Assembly (NCBI GenBank): GCA_009829735.1
Contig: CM020618.1
Location: 31,596,894 to 31,660,893 of the forward strand
Length of the DNA stretch: 64,000 bases
Origin: Pyropia yezoensis
Taxonomy: Eukaryota > Rhodophyta > Bangiophyceae > Bangiales > Bangiaceae
Direction of reading: 5' to 3'
Every line of letters starts with the position of its first letter. The first letter of the stretch is position 1. The notes beneath the pieces are model-generated. The model had not been told where the DNA came from. It worked only from the letters and a program-made list of their open reading frames with translations, and made no database searches. Positions 1-10,121 of this stretch are shown here, in pieces. Made by a program: the position numbers and the translations under genes.

Positions 1-780
1 AGTGCCCCTTCCCGTGGGCACCAATCTTCTGGTGGCCTCACGCCCCGCACGCAGGTGTTTTCGGACCTGTCACGCCAGCGCCGGCGGCTGCGTCTGGATG
101 GCCGACACTGGGCACCTGGGCGGGAGAGGGAGAGGTGGGAGCACCATCTGCTGCATTGTTCGACCAGATCCAGGACATCATAAAAATAAAACATTGGCAT
201 GCCGCATCACTCGAGCATTGTCAGAATTAATTGCATCACGCGCAGATCATGCGGTGCGGCAGGGCACCAGCGTTCCACACATATCTAATGGCCCCCCACC
301 AATGATTCCCACCATGACGCACCTGTCTCACGGCTCATTGTTATGGCTGGAGCGCAGTCGGCGATCGGGTTGGGAGTGGGTGGGAAGTTGATCGGGGCTG
401 GAGGGGGGAGCATGCGCCGAAGTCGGCTGGTGGGGGTGCCCTCGTCACGGGGACGCCCGGCGGGAAGAAGACGGTGACGACAACGGTGGTGTCGACGACG
501 GTGGCCGACGTCCGACGTCCCTGTTCAGCCGTCAGCTGAAATGGCAACCAATTAGCGAAGAAACTAAACATCTCCCGCCATTGGTTTGGTTGGTTCTTGG
601 ATATGCAATAGTATTGAAGTAGATTCTAGTACGTAGTGTACCTCTTCATGTTCCAGATCTGTACATTCCTGATGCGAGTACAGCTTGTACATTTGGCATC
701 GTGCTGTAATGGTGTGCGAAACATGTTGCCATGCATGTTGCGCACCTCAACATGCATGAGCTACTTTTGGGGGGTTGCAC
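1..780. other. No supported gene
   Basis: Only short, unconserved reading frames are visible on either strand. The last 80 bases may include the decayed N-terminal part of the transposase that follows, but no frame there reads convincingly. Confidence 0.5.
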
Positions 781-792
781 AATTTCTTGCGT

Positions 793-1897
793 GACTATTT
801 CGGCGTCAATGGGCGGCCTTCCGTGTGAGGGGAGGCCGACTTCAAGCTCCGTCTCCGAGTGCCCTGGAAAGTTTTTGAGCTCATCTACAACGCTGTCAAG
901 GATCAGCCCTTCTGGGCGCGCACCATCAATGCCACAGGGCGCCCGCAAGCGCATGCATTGCAGAAGGTGGTCGCCGCCTTCAGAGTGCTCGCATACGGGG
1001 AGACCTACGACCGCGCAGACGAGTACGTGCGCCTCTCGCGCTCGACCATTGCTGCTGCGAGGACGAAGCTAGTGGACTTTATTGTGACGGAGTCTGAGCC
1101 GCAATACCTGCGGCCTCCCAGCGACAAGGAGCTGACCCGCATCCTCAAGCGCAATGAGGAGCGCGGGATGCCTGGATGTATGGGCAGTATTGACTGCTCC
1201 CATTGGCGATGGAGGCAGTGCCCACGCGGCGTGGCAGGACAATACCAGGACCGCAAGGGCCGGCGCTCCGTCGTCATGAAGACGGTCTGCGACGAGGACC
1301 TGTATATCTGGCATTTCTTCATTGGCAGTCCAGGCAGTCATAGCGATCTCAACGTGTGGTCGCAGTCGCCATTGTACACTGACATCATGAGTGGGAGTTG
1401 GCCGCCAGATCGCTTCCCCTTCATGCTGAACGGCCGCACACGACGGTTGCCGTATTCCTTGGCTGACGGCATCTATCCCGAGTACCCGATCTTTTGCGCG
1501 GCCCTTTGCCAAGCCCGTGGATGCGGGGCAGCGTACGTACAGCCGCCTGCAGGAGGCTCTTCGTAAGGACGCTGAGCGACTTTACGCTGTGCTGACAAAC
1601 CGATTCAACATCTCTCTCTATCCGGCGCGATTCTCCAACGTCAGCCGCCTCATCAATACTGGCAAGGCGATTGCCATACTGCACAACATGGTTGTCATCG
1701 AACGACGGCACGGCTTCCTTTCACGTACGCGCACGGCCGGCGTATCTGGCCCGTATGGCAGCATCGTGGGAGGGCTCTGGCCCCTTACCTGTAGAGCGTC
1801 ACAATTTTTTTTTTGCCTCCGAGGAGGCTTTTTTTTTTCTTTACCTGCCTGTGTGGTCTTTCATAGACGTAGGAGGATGCCCGGCCCTGGCGCTTAG
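793..1897 (+). pseudogene. PIF/Harbinger-type DDE transposase, broken
   Basis: The translation resembles the DDE nuclease domain of PIF/Harbinger transposases (plant_tran/DDE_Tnp_4 type), which excise and reinsert their own element in the nucleus. The first catalytic Asp lies in GSIDCSHW (codon 1192-1194) after the family-typical GMPGCMGSID context. The second lies in HSDLNVWSQSP (codon 1345-1347), followed by LADGIYPEYP. The Glu is in RKDAER (codon 1574-1576), and a C-terminal AIAILHNMVV block follows. Two breaks are visible. A TGA at 826-828 sits in an otherwise continuous frame (DYFGVNGRPSV before it, EADFKLRLRVPW after it). A one-base frameshift between about 1485 and 1505 moves the C-terminal part into another frame. 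No start ATG fits the N-terminus. No convincing TIRs were found. Family assignment rests on motif order; the copy is non-functional as assembled. Confidence 0.75.
1803..1841. other. GC hairpin between two T-tracts
   Basis: A run of ten T, a perfect 6-bp arm pair (GCCTCC / GGAGGC, 2-nt centre, 1815-1828) and a further T-run lie back to back, just after the transposase homology ends. It looks like an intrinsic-terminator shape, but in a eukaryote the role could be a 3'-end signal or a replication-slippage product. Function is unknown. Confidence 0.4.
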
Positions 1898-2829
1898 TGC
1901 AAACGACAGCCAAAGTCTCACTGAGGAGCACCCGCGGTCGGGCGGTGTGCCGTAGACTACACGCCGTGCCCATGGGTGGGCACCATATGGAGGTGACCAG
2001 GACTCGCAGCGGTTGGGAACTACAATCAGAAAGTATGGGCCATTGGCTGGCCAGCAACCTCCGTGGACACGTTACTTGATTGTGGGCACTGGAAATGGTG
2101 TGGTGCCGTACTGGGTGCAATGGCTGCCAAGTGCTGTGTGACGTTGTGGCAATGGTTAGGAGGCCACCACCCGAAGCAGTGGCCGCCACACTAACTGCGA
2201 TACTGCGGACGAGGTGAGGTGGCCGCCACACTAACTGCGATACTGCGGACGAGGTAAGGTGGCCGCCACACTAACTGCGATACTGCGGACGAGGTAAGGT
2301 GGGTGGAAGAGCACTCTACCTGCTGAGGGGTGCTCAGTTTTCACCTCAGGCAGCCTCTCTGCTGCACTGCCTCTGCGTACGGCGTGTACCAATGAACTGA
2401 GCCGGCAAGGCTCAGTGCCAGCCCTTAGTCGAGTCCACTCGACCGGTACGGCTGCGCTGGCACCATCATAGGACAATGAACAAGTACAATAACATAGAAG
2501 TGCATGAAGAAATAGAACCCTTGCACATAACCGAGGGGGAGAAGCGGCGGCCAGTACAATCAGACCAAGGAAACATCGGCGACAGGCGACCACACACAGC
2601 ACATGATCGCACGAGCAAAACGAGCCATCAAAAACACCGGCAAGGCGCAGCCGTATCACATGCATTACAAGAGAAGAAAACGAGCCCAGGGACACCCCGA
2701 GCGACGCACAAGCACCAAAGCACAGCGGCAAAGGCCGTAAACCAGACAAACGTTCCCAAACACAAAGGCCCTCACAAAGGCCAACTACTGCCCATCCCGA
2801 CTCTCCACGAAGCGATGGCGCTTCGTGCG
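1898..2829. other. No supported gene
   Basis: Apart from the triple 40-bp repeat, nothing is recognisable. Frames through 2476-2829 on the plus strand are antisense shadows or random. Confidence 0.4.
2181..2300. repeat. Tandem repeat, 3 x 40 bp
   Basis: Three contiguous 40-base units start at 2181, 2221 and 2261. Units two and three are identical, and unit one differs by a single base near its end (GAGGTGAGGT versus GAGGTAAGGT). No coding frame uses the repeat convincingly. Confidence 0.95.
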
Positions 2830-3739
2830 CTAGAAGCGCACCGCCGGGGGAGTGCAGGGCATCTCCTCGTCGTCCTCCATGTCCAGAAGGTCCACCACGT
2901 CCGTGACGTCCACAACACGGACTTTGTCCGCGTCAGGGATGGCTGCCAGAGACTGCTCCGCCGGCGTGGTGGGCGGCGTAGCGGGCGGCGTAGCAGGCGA
3001 CATGGGCGCTACCATCGTGCCCGCGCCGCTGTTCACCACCGAGCTGACTGGGGCCTCCGCTGCCACCGCTGTGGACGGCGCCGTCAAGAGGCCGTCAAGT
3101 CACTCGCCGTCTTCCGCACTCATGCCAGTAGGTGGCGTGGGCGCGATGGCCGCCGCGGCCATCGTGGCCGGCACACTCTCAACGTTGCCACGCCGTGCTG
3201 TGTCGCGCGTGGGCACCGCCGTGGCGGCGTCCGCCCCCCCAATGTCGACGGTGTCGTCGTCGACACCTGCCTCCAAAGCGGCACCTTCGAGAGCCTTGAT
3301 ACGGCAGCGCATTTCCAATCGCCGCCACTGCGCCGCTTCCTTCGTGCGCCGCACGTCCGGTCCCCCCCAAGACGCAAAGTCGGCACCATACTCAGCCACC
3401 CTGGCCATGCGGTTCAGCGCCGCGCTCGTGGCCTCCGCCTCGCGGGCGGCGGACAAGTCTGCGGCTTGCATAGCCTTGGCCGCCTTTGTGCCGGCCGGCC
3501 GCGAGTGGAAAGCGGCGGGCCCGTCCACCTCGTCGTCATCACCGTCGATCACAAAAGATAGTTCCAGCACGGATGGTTGAACCTCTCGCCCTCCGCGGTC
3601 ACGACCGCCACCACCACCTGAGGCGCCTCCACCACGGCCTCACGCACGTGCGCGACCCGCAGCACGGCCGGCGGAACGGCCACGACGACGGTTCGCTGCA
3701 GACCCGGCGTGTGAGGACACACCCACAACCGGGGAGCCC
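2830..3739 (-). pseudogene. C-terminal remnant of Myb/SANT, NAM-associated-type protein
   Basis: Read on the minus strand, a GERFNHPCWNYLL segment (about 3610-3575) is followed in a shifted frame by an acidic linker, the RPAGTKAAKA motif and a charged helical stretch (EAAQWRRLEMRCRIKALE). This resembles the C-terminal layout (W..L motif, then RP.G.K.AK) of Myb/SANT-like proteins encoded by PIF/Harbinger elements. There is a frameshift near 3570 and a TGA at 3100-3102, after which the same frame runs on to an acidic end at 2830. The upstream half is missing, and a solo LTR lies directly upstream at 3740. A different low-complexity protein cannot be excluded. Confidence 0.45.
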
Positions 3740-4315
3740 TGTGGTATAAAACTCGATCCTCTCAGACACGTGTCAATATCCCTCGGGGGAAAGGGACAGG
3801 TAACACAGAAAGGGGAACTACGGGAATGGTATGCCTGTTGCCTCACGTGCCTGCTCGCAGAGCAAACAGATACGCACGGTAGTGCACACGGGGAAGAGAA
3901 AAGCAAACGCGCAGTTGTCTTTTTCCTGAGGGCGCGGGCCAAGGGCGCCTCGCTGTCCCTCTGAGCGTGCATCTGGGGGAGCCTCGGCACGTTGGCCAGG
4001 TAGCCCCCCCATACCCCCGAGTGGCCCCGACCCGAGTCTAACCTCGTCAGGTCGGGGGCCACTATCACTACTAATTCTGTTCCCACTCACTAATCTCACA
4101 CTCAGATGCTCTCAAATCAAGTCCCTCACAAATATGCAAAAACCCATCAGAAATCCCTCTCTCACGTGTGGATAGCGTAGTCCACCGCATCCCAGTGCCG
4201 GGCACGGGCCACGGCCGCCAACCATCACCACACGGCGGGCGTGTTCTGGCACCTGGTGCCCTCTGGTCGCCATCCCGGGTCGACGCCAAGCAGGGGCCAG
4301 GGATGCTACAAGCCC
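3735..4315 (-). mobile_element. Solo LTR of the window's Ty3/gypsy family, with TSD
   Basis: A 571-bp LTR (3740-4310) is bounded by TG and CA and is closely similar to the LTRs of element A. It is flanked by the perfect 5-bp duplication AGCCC (3735-3739 and 4311-4315). No gag or pol lies beside it, so the rest was lost by LTR-LTR recombination. It carries the same TATAAAA near its TG edge and the same central GC-rich hairpin as the other LTRs. Confidence 0.92.
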
Positions 4316-5248
4316 TCAACGTACTCGTGGGGGTGTCAGCGGGCCCTGCCAGCCAATAGGGCGGCAGAGTACGGGGAAGAGGCCGGTGGTCTTGAGGGGG
4401 GTGGGTCTGGGGAGGAAGATGGTCGCGACGTCGGTCAGGATCGAGGTTACAATGCGTAAATGGGGTTCCTCGTCTGTGTCTGCGGTTGCCCCCCTTCTCT
4501 ACCCCGGTGGCGCCGACACCCACGCACTATATACTCGCGTCGGGGCACCCGAGATGCCCCAAAGCATTCGTTTCCCCGTCGCGCCGCCAGTAGGCACAGG
4601 ACGGCCCAAATACAAAGCATGTCTCTCAGAACAAAGCATGGGCGGGCGTGCGCACTAAAGGAGGGCAGTCCCAGTTTGCCCGAAACGAAGGGGGTCCCGT
4701 GGATGGCGCCCAGCGCGCCCCACCAGCCGGCTCCAAACGCCGGTCGGCCGGGAGGTCCGGCCTCCTGTAAGGGCCAGCAGGGCCACATTCAATCAATCCC
4801 TTGGCCGGCCAGCCGGTCACCAGCCAGCTGGCCGAATTCAGTCAATCCAAAAGCCGGCGAGTTTGTCAAATCACACTCAGCCGCCAGCGAGGATATGTGG
4901 CGTCCTCGGTGTCGGTTAATACTGTGACTCGTCCTTGATTTCCAGCTTTCGGCCAGCGCAGAGAATAAAGTTCTGGCAGTCACAGACATGTCCTCCCGTG
5001 GTTGGTCGACGATGTCACTCGCTCCTCGTTGTCGAGTTTCGACATCCACGACCAGGTTCCGACAGTGAGTTGACGACGGTCTTCGTGCGGCCAGCCGACG
5101 TTTGCAGAATGTCAGGAGTACAGCGTGGTGTCGCCCAGGGTAATAGGAAGATGATCTGTCTTGGGAGGAGTTAGCGGGGCAGGACATGTAAGGAGAAGTC
5201 CCAGTCCATATCCCCTGGGTTCCAGGCGTGGATTTAAGGGGCAAATCC
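4316..5248. other. No supported gene
   Basis: Nothing coding is recognisable. It may include intron or lost-exon sequence of the neighbouring Myb/SANT-like copies, but no exon could be anchored. Confidence 0.4.
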
Positions 5249-7254
5249 TTACACGGCGGCACTGCTGAACTTGTTCATATCCTTGAGCATCCGCCAGGAG
5301 TTCAGCCACGTGGCCGCAAGCTGGTCAACTTGCAGGTCCGCCGCCTCCGGCAGCTCGTTGGCATCACCGCGGATAGCGTAGTAGAGGTTTCGGCGCTGAA
5401 AGAGGGCGGCGGCGGCCAGCTCGGGCTTCTCGGCTGTGAATTTGCCCGTCAGTCGGGCCCGGGCCACAGCCGCAGACGAGGACGCCAGGCGCTGCACGAG
5501 TTTCGCAACATGGTCGCGCATCTCCTTCGTCACGGCACTCTTCATGCGGTACGGCCTCGCTGTGGCAGTATTGACCCTAGGTAGGGGGGCAACACCTGCC
5601 ATGCAAGGGGTGGCAGGTAGCTAGCCTTATCCGTTTCTCCCCATGCATTTGGTCCATATTCCCTAAGTTAGGGATAGTTAGCTTAGCAGTAAATCCAACG
5701 TGGATTTGAGGGTTTTCTGCATTTTATCGTCTTGAATTTTCGTGTGGCCCGGTGGGCAGGTGCTGGGGTGGGAGATTCCGAGTGGCGAGATTCTGAGGGG
5801 ACCCTGGGGGGATAAGGGGAGGGACAGCGGAGCTTGGCCTCGCTTCCCCGTTTCGACCAAGAAACTGTTGGTTCACACACTATCTTCTTGTTTTGTCGTG
5901 GGGGGTGCGCCCCACAACAGGGATAGAGTGTGTGCGACTTGCACTTCTTCCGGTTCCCCCGACATGGGAGGCAACCCTTGTGCACCACCCCAACTTGGGT
6001 GCTGGGTGTGCGAGTGGGTTTTGCCTCACTCGCGATAGGCACGCCCTGGCGCGTCGGCAGTGGCACCTCCGACATTCGCCAGCGAAAGGCCGCGGCAACG
6101 GCAGCCCAAAACGTGCGACCCGCCTGGTCGGTCCCCACAATGGGGTCTTGGGAAATGTCTTTGTACGCCTCGCACAGACGGCGACGCTCGACGTCCGTCC
6201 ACGCCATGCCACGGCCAGGCGAGCCTCCCACCGCGTCAACCTCCGCCCCTTCTCCCGCCACGTTGCCATCGCTGTCCGTCTCCGCCACTGCCGCGTTGGC
6301 GGCTGAGTCAGGGTCGCCGACAACGGCAGCAGGGGCCCCCGCCGCCGCAGCAGCAGGCAATATCTCCGCCTCCTCCTTCTTACGGCCAGTTTCCACCTCC
6401 GCAACAAACACAGGGCCACCCGAGATGGCCCACCCATCCTCATGCCCAGCAGCAGGCACGGTGTCATCCTCCTCCTCGCCCACGCTCACAGCAGTTGCGG
6501 GCACATCATTGCAGCCACCGCGCTCCGACGCAGCGCCTCCCCCGTCAACACCGCTCAGCTGCATCGCCTCGTCCACCTTGTTGCCAATGTCAGAGCCATC
6601 GTCAGGCAACTCGACTGCCACACCGCCCAACGGGCCGCCCGTTCACGCAGGGTCGGCCCGCGACGGCGTCCCAGGAGGACGCATACGCAGAACGCACGCC
6701 TCGCACGCCGCAATGCACGCAGCTATAGGACCATCAGCCACGTCCACAACGTCCATCGAAATGGCCGCTTGGTCAGCCGGCGACAGGTCTTTCAGCCGCC
6801 GCGCAATACGGGCGTCCACGCTTGCGGAGGCGGTCGCGCCCCCGTCGGGTTGGTCGCCGCCGCTGGGGCTGCCACTCGGCTCACTCGGTCCGCCTCCCCC
6901 GCCGGGGCCACCGTTGACGACGGCACCGCCGCCAGCGACATCAGTCGACGCGGCGAAGTCGCCGCCCTTGCCGCCGCGCTCGCGGTCACGGCGGACTCGA
7001 ACGGCCTCGTCATTGGCCAAGTCGGCGACATATGACGCAAGACCGTGGACTGGAAGGTAGTCGCTGGTCGGCCGCCGGCTGCGGCCCCCAATTCGGCCGC
7101 CGACGACGCCCCCGCCGCCACAAACTGAGCGCCTGGCCCCGCCGACGACGGCACCGCCTGCAAGACCGGAGTGGTCGTAGCCAGCGGCGGCGTCGTCTCG
7201 CGTCCGCCCATCGTGCTCACGACCAATGAGCTCTCGGAGCTCGACGCCAATCAT
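5249..7254 (-). pseudogene. Myb/SANT-like DNA-binding protein, probably decayed, likely one intron
   Basis: From an ATG at 7254 (context GCGGCCACCATG) a Gly/Ala-rich N-terminus runs to a TGA at 6643-6645. The same frame then continues through an acidic linker into a trihelix/SANT-like helix pair at about 6213-6060 (GMAWTDVERRRLCEAY, then ISQDPIVGTDQ and FWAAVAAAF). After a probable intron (about 6050-5570), 5602-5249 supplies a fitting second half (MKSAVTKEMRDHVAKL, LYYAIRGD, then WLNSWRMLKDMNKF) that ends near a GTAAGG donor-like site. These match the W..E..L, IS.DP..G..Q, FW and SW..L..KF landmarks of SANT-like partners of PIF/Harbinger transposases. The internal TGA suggests decay. Exon borders are inferred. 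Confidence 0.5.
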
Positions 7255-7307
7255 GGTGGCCGCCGCACTCACAACTGCTGCTTCGCCGGCGGCTGCTGGG
7301 CCTCCTC

Positions 7308-7982
7308 CTAGGCCTCGATGCGCCGCTTGCCGCCCTCCTCATCCTTAGCGTCCGCCTCGCAGATCTCCTCCTCCAGCTCCCGCACCCGCTTCAGCGCCGC
7401 CCACAGCGGCTGGTGCCGCTCCAGCCAGCGCACGTGCGCATCGTGACTCAACTTCTCCCGCTCCGCAATCGACACGGGCGGGCCCAGCGGCTCCGTACAC
7501 ACCTCGCCGGGCCGTAGCACTGCCGTCAAGGGCTGACACGGCACCGACACCACGGGCACCACGCGTTCCCCGGGTGACAGCCATGCCGCCGGCCGGATGC
7601 TTCGTCCGCCGTCGGCCACCAGCCGGTCCAGGTCGTCCTTTTCGTCACCCTGGCCGTCCACACGGCCACGCACGGTGTAGAGAGGGAGGGGGGTCCACGT
7701 ACACAGGGTACCCGCTGAGCAAGGGGGTCCGTCAAAGCCGCTCGTCTGCAGGCGGCGACACGCCGAACAAAGGCGTCGCATGCCCCGCCGCTTCTGAGCC
7801 CCCGTTAAGTAGCCGTCGTCGTCGTCCTCGGCGCCGCTCGGACCGTGACCCCCATCCCCCCCACCACCCCCCCGCCATGCTCCACCCGAGCGACACCCCC
7901 CGCCTGGGGCGTACGCCCACTCCGAAGGGCGCCGCCCTCCGCCAGACCCGCCTAGGCCCCCACTGATAAAGTCCGCCTGCAT
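7308..7982 (-). CDS. Hypothetical protein, Gly-rich with Cys cluster and C-terminal coiled coil
   Basis: I do not recognise this gene. The frame opens at an ATG at 7982 and encodes about 224 residues: a Gly-rich N-terminus (MQADFISGGLGGSGGG), an acidic patch, a Cys-containing segment (CSACRRL, then PCSAG and LC, spacing reminiscent of a small zinc-binding knuckle) and a charged helical C-terminus rich in Glu/Arg (LKRVRELEEEICEADAKDEE). The stop is TAG at 7308-7310. It lies 54 bp upstream of the Myb/SANT-like copy on the same strand, so it could be a second protein or an upstream exon of the same decayed element. Low complexity limits confidence that it is translated. Confidence 0.4.
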   Translation of the reverse strand: MQADFISGGLGGSGGGRRPSEWAYAPGGGCRSGGAWRGGGGGDGGHGPSGAEDDDDGYLTGAQKRRGMRRLCSACRRLQTSGFDGPPCSAGTLCTWTPLPLYTVRGRVDGQGDEKDDLDRLVADGGRSIRPAAWLSPGERVVPVVSVPCQPLTAVLRPGEVCTEPLGPPVSIAEREKLSHDAHVRWLERHQPLWAALKRVRELEEEICEADAKDEEGGKRRIEA

Positions 7983-9361
7983 TGTGGTGCGCGCCGAAAA
8001 CGGCAGCACGTGTGGCGAATGCGGGCAACATGGCGATGTTGGAAAGGAAAAAATGGGTCGCCGCCCCCGCCCCTCCAGTCTTGTTGCTGGGCGACTGCGT
8101 TGCCCGCCACGCCCGATGGTTCCCGACAAAGGCAGCTCCAACCCGCGATGGCGTGAGAGAGAGCCTCCTCCAAAACGCCTACACACCACCCCACTCCCTG
8201 CCGCGCACAAGCACACACTAGGTAGAAGATATAGTTGTCGTCGCTGACCGCCCGTTCCTGTTCGTCGTGCGAGCTTCCAGGGGGGACTCGGCGGGCGGCG
8301 ACAGGGTAGGATGGGAGAGCCAGAGGCAACGAGGTGAGGCCAGAATTGTCGTGTGCGGGGTCGGCCAGAAGGGCCAACATCGTTGCTGGACCGGTGTGCA
8401 CTGCCCGCAGTGGCAGCCGCGCCCAGGGTGGGCGCCAGCCCACATCACGATCAGGGGTGATGAAAGGGGTACGCCAGGAGACCATTCAGGCCCCGCCCAA
8501 GAGCTGGGCGGCCCAAACGCCCGCCATGCTTGCAGGAAGGGCGTGCACGGCCGGCCGTGGCGGCCGCGCCGAGGGTGGGCGGCGGCCAAGACGACCGCCA
8601 GCGCTGCTGGAAGCGTGATGTCGGGTGGTAGTTGGGGCCCCGGCCGTGGGAGAAGCCCTCCAGACGCCCGCCAGCGTTGCTGGACGGGCGCACGCAGCCG
8701 GCAGCGGCCGCTGCGCCCAGGGAGGGCGGCAACGCCCATGGCCTGCAGAACGGGAAGGGGCTGAGAAACCGAGGCCTCATCGACCGCCCGGCCCAACGGT
8801 AGAGGCACTTGCCCCACCCCCCCCCTTCCTGGTGGAGCAAACTGGTCAGTGTCGTGGGCTGCCCACCACACCGGCCCAGCGCAACAACGATGTTTTGGTG
8901 GCAAGCCAACCGGAGCTTCTGCTGCTCGGGATCCATGAGGGAGGTCGCGAGGCGGCCGCCAAAATTCCACCGCCCAGGGTGCACGCGTGTGCACGCGTGT
9001 GCACCAATGGAAAGCGAAGCCTCTTCGACGATGCTTCACGGTCGACAGACAGACGAGAGAGAGGGCCTGGCGCTGGGCTGCCTGCCTTCCTCAACTGTTC
9101 ACGCAGGTGACCTGCAAACCGAAAATGGAGCGGCCTCCAGGGCCTACGTCGCTTCGAATCGCCGACGCTTGGCACCCCAAGACCACGCTGCGCATCTTTT
9201 TGCACCACGGTGCGTTGTTCGACCTGTGGCGGGGGAGCACCGGCGATCGACGATAGCGCCTTCCTGACCACCCATCCGTGTCCTACTGTCTGCTGAGAAC
9301 CCTCTCGACCCTACCCCCTCCCGTCATGTCCTCGGATGCGAACCGGCTGCAACCGCAGATG
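7983..9361. other. No supported gene; repetitive
   Basis: The interval holds a degenerate 73/146-bp repeat (8373-8740) and a short tandem CACGCGTGTG pair near 8983-9002. Long frames on both strands follow the repeat and show no domain. Confidence 0.4.
8373..8740. repeat. Degenerate repeat, about 146-bp period with 73-bp sub-period
   Basis: Related blocks start near 8373, 8519 and 8665, each with a GCTTGC/GTTGCTGGA-like core followed by a GGCCGC..CAGGGTGGGC-like stretch. A weaker half-period copy lies near 8590. Confidence 0.6.
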
Positions 9362-9371
9362 TGCCCTGTGG

Positions 9372-9378
9372 TATAAAA
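9372..9378 (+). promoter_or_regulatory. TATAAAA box facing the antisense ORF
   Basis: A consensus TATA box lies 5 nt inside the LTR edge, in the orientation opposite to gag-pol. Transcription from it would cross the LTR and reach the antisense ORF ATG at 10122. The motif recurs in every complete LTR here (TATAAAT in the B 5' LTR). A promoter role is inferred. Confidence 0.45.
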
Positions 9379-9647
9379 CTCGATCCTCTCAGACACGTGT
9401 CAATATCCCTCGGGGGAAAGGGACAGGTAACACAGAAAGGGGAACTACGGGAATGGTATGCCTGTTGCCTCACGTGCCTGCTCGCAGAGCAAACAGATAC
9501 GCACGGTAGTGCACACGGGGAAGAGGAAAGCAAACGCGCAGTTGTCTTTTTCCTGAGGGCGCGGGCCAAGGGCGCCTCGCTGTCCCTCTTAACGTGCATC
9601 TGGGGGAGCCTCGGCACGTTGGCCAGGTAGCCCCCCCATACCCCCGA

Positions 9648-9689
9648 GTGGCCCCGACCCGAGTCTAACCTCGTCAGGTCGGGGGCCAC
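9648..9689. other. Conserved GC-rich hairpin in the LTR
   Basis: GTGGCCCCGACC pairs with GGTCGGGGGCCAC (one bulged base) around a short centre that can itself pair partly. The same inverted repeat is present in the other complete LTRs (for example inside 4020-4070, 16790-16835, 31743-31790 and 34258-34300). Confidence 0.7.
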
Positions 9690-9940
9690 TATCACTACTA
9701 ATTCTATTCCCACTCACTAATCTCACACTCAAATTCTCTCAAATCAAGTCCCTCACAAGTATGCAAAAACCCATCAGCAATCCCTCTCTCACGTGTGGAT
9801 AGCGTAGTCCACCGCATCCCAGTGCCGGGCACGGGCCACGGCCGCCAACCATCACCACACGGCGGGCGTGTTCTGGCACCTGGTGCCCTCTGGTTGTAGT
9901 CCCGGCTCGGCGCCAAGTCGGGGCCAGGGATGCTACATAG

Positions 9941-9950
9941 CTCCCTCCCT
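9941..9950 (-). other. Candidate polypurine tract of element A
   Basis: On the minus strand it reads AGGGAGGGAG, 3 nt before the 3' LTR. The same tract precedes the 3' LTR of B, as expected for the plus-strand DNA primer. Confidence 0.6.
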
Positions 9951-10121
9951 AGTCTGGCACGTCCTCGGGCCGAACCAGATGCCACCGTGCACAGCCTCGA
10001 GCACGTTCACACCGGTGCCGAGGTCGAGCGTCTTCACCCTGGTCACGATCACCTGTTCCGGTTCTCTGCCCCCCTTCTCTCCTTCACCTTGGCCCTCGCG
10101 TTCCCCCGGAGTCTGGACGTC

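Larger units (their letters stand above)
9367..9937 (-). repeat. 3' LTR of element A
   Basis: This 571-bp LTR is bounded by TG/CA. In plus-strand reading it opens with TGTGGTATAAAACTC and ends GGGATGCTACA. It is flanked outside by the TGCCC duplication and inside by TAG and a pyrimidine tract (the PPT complement). Confidence 0.95.
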
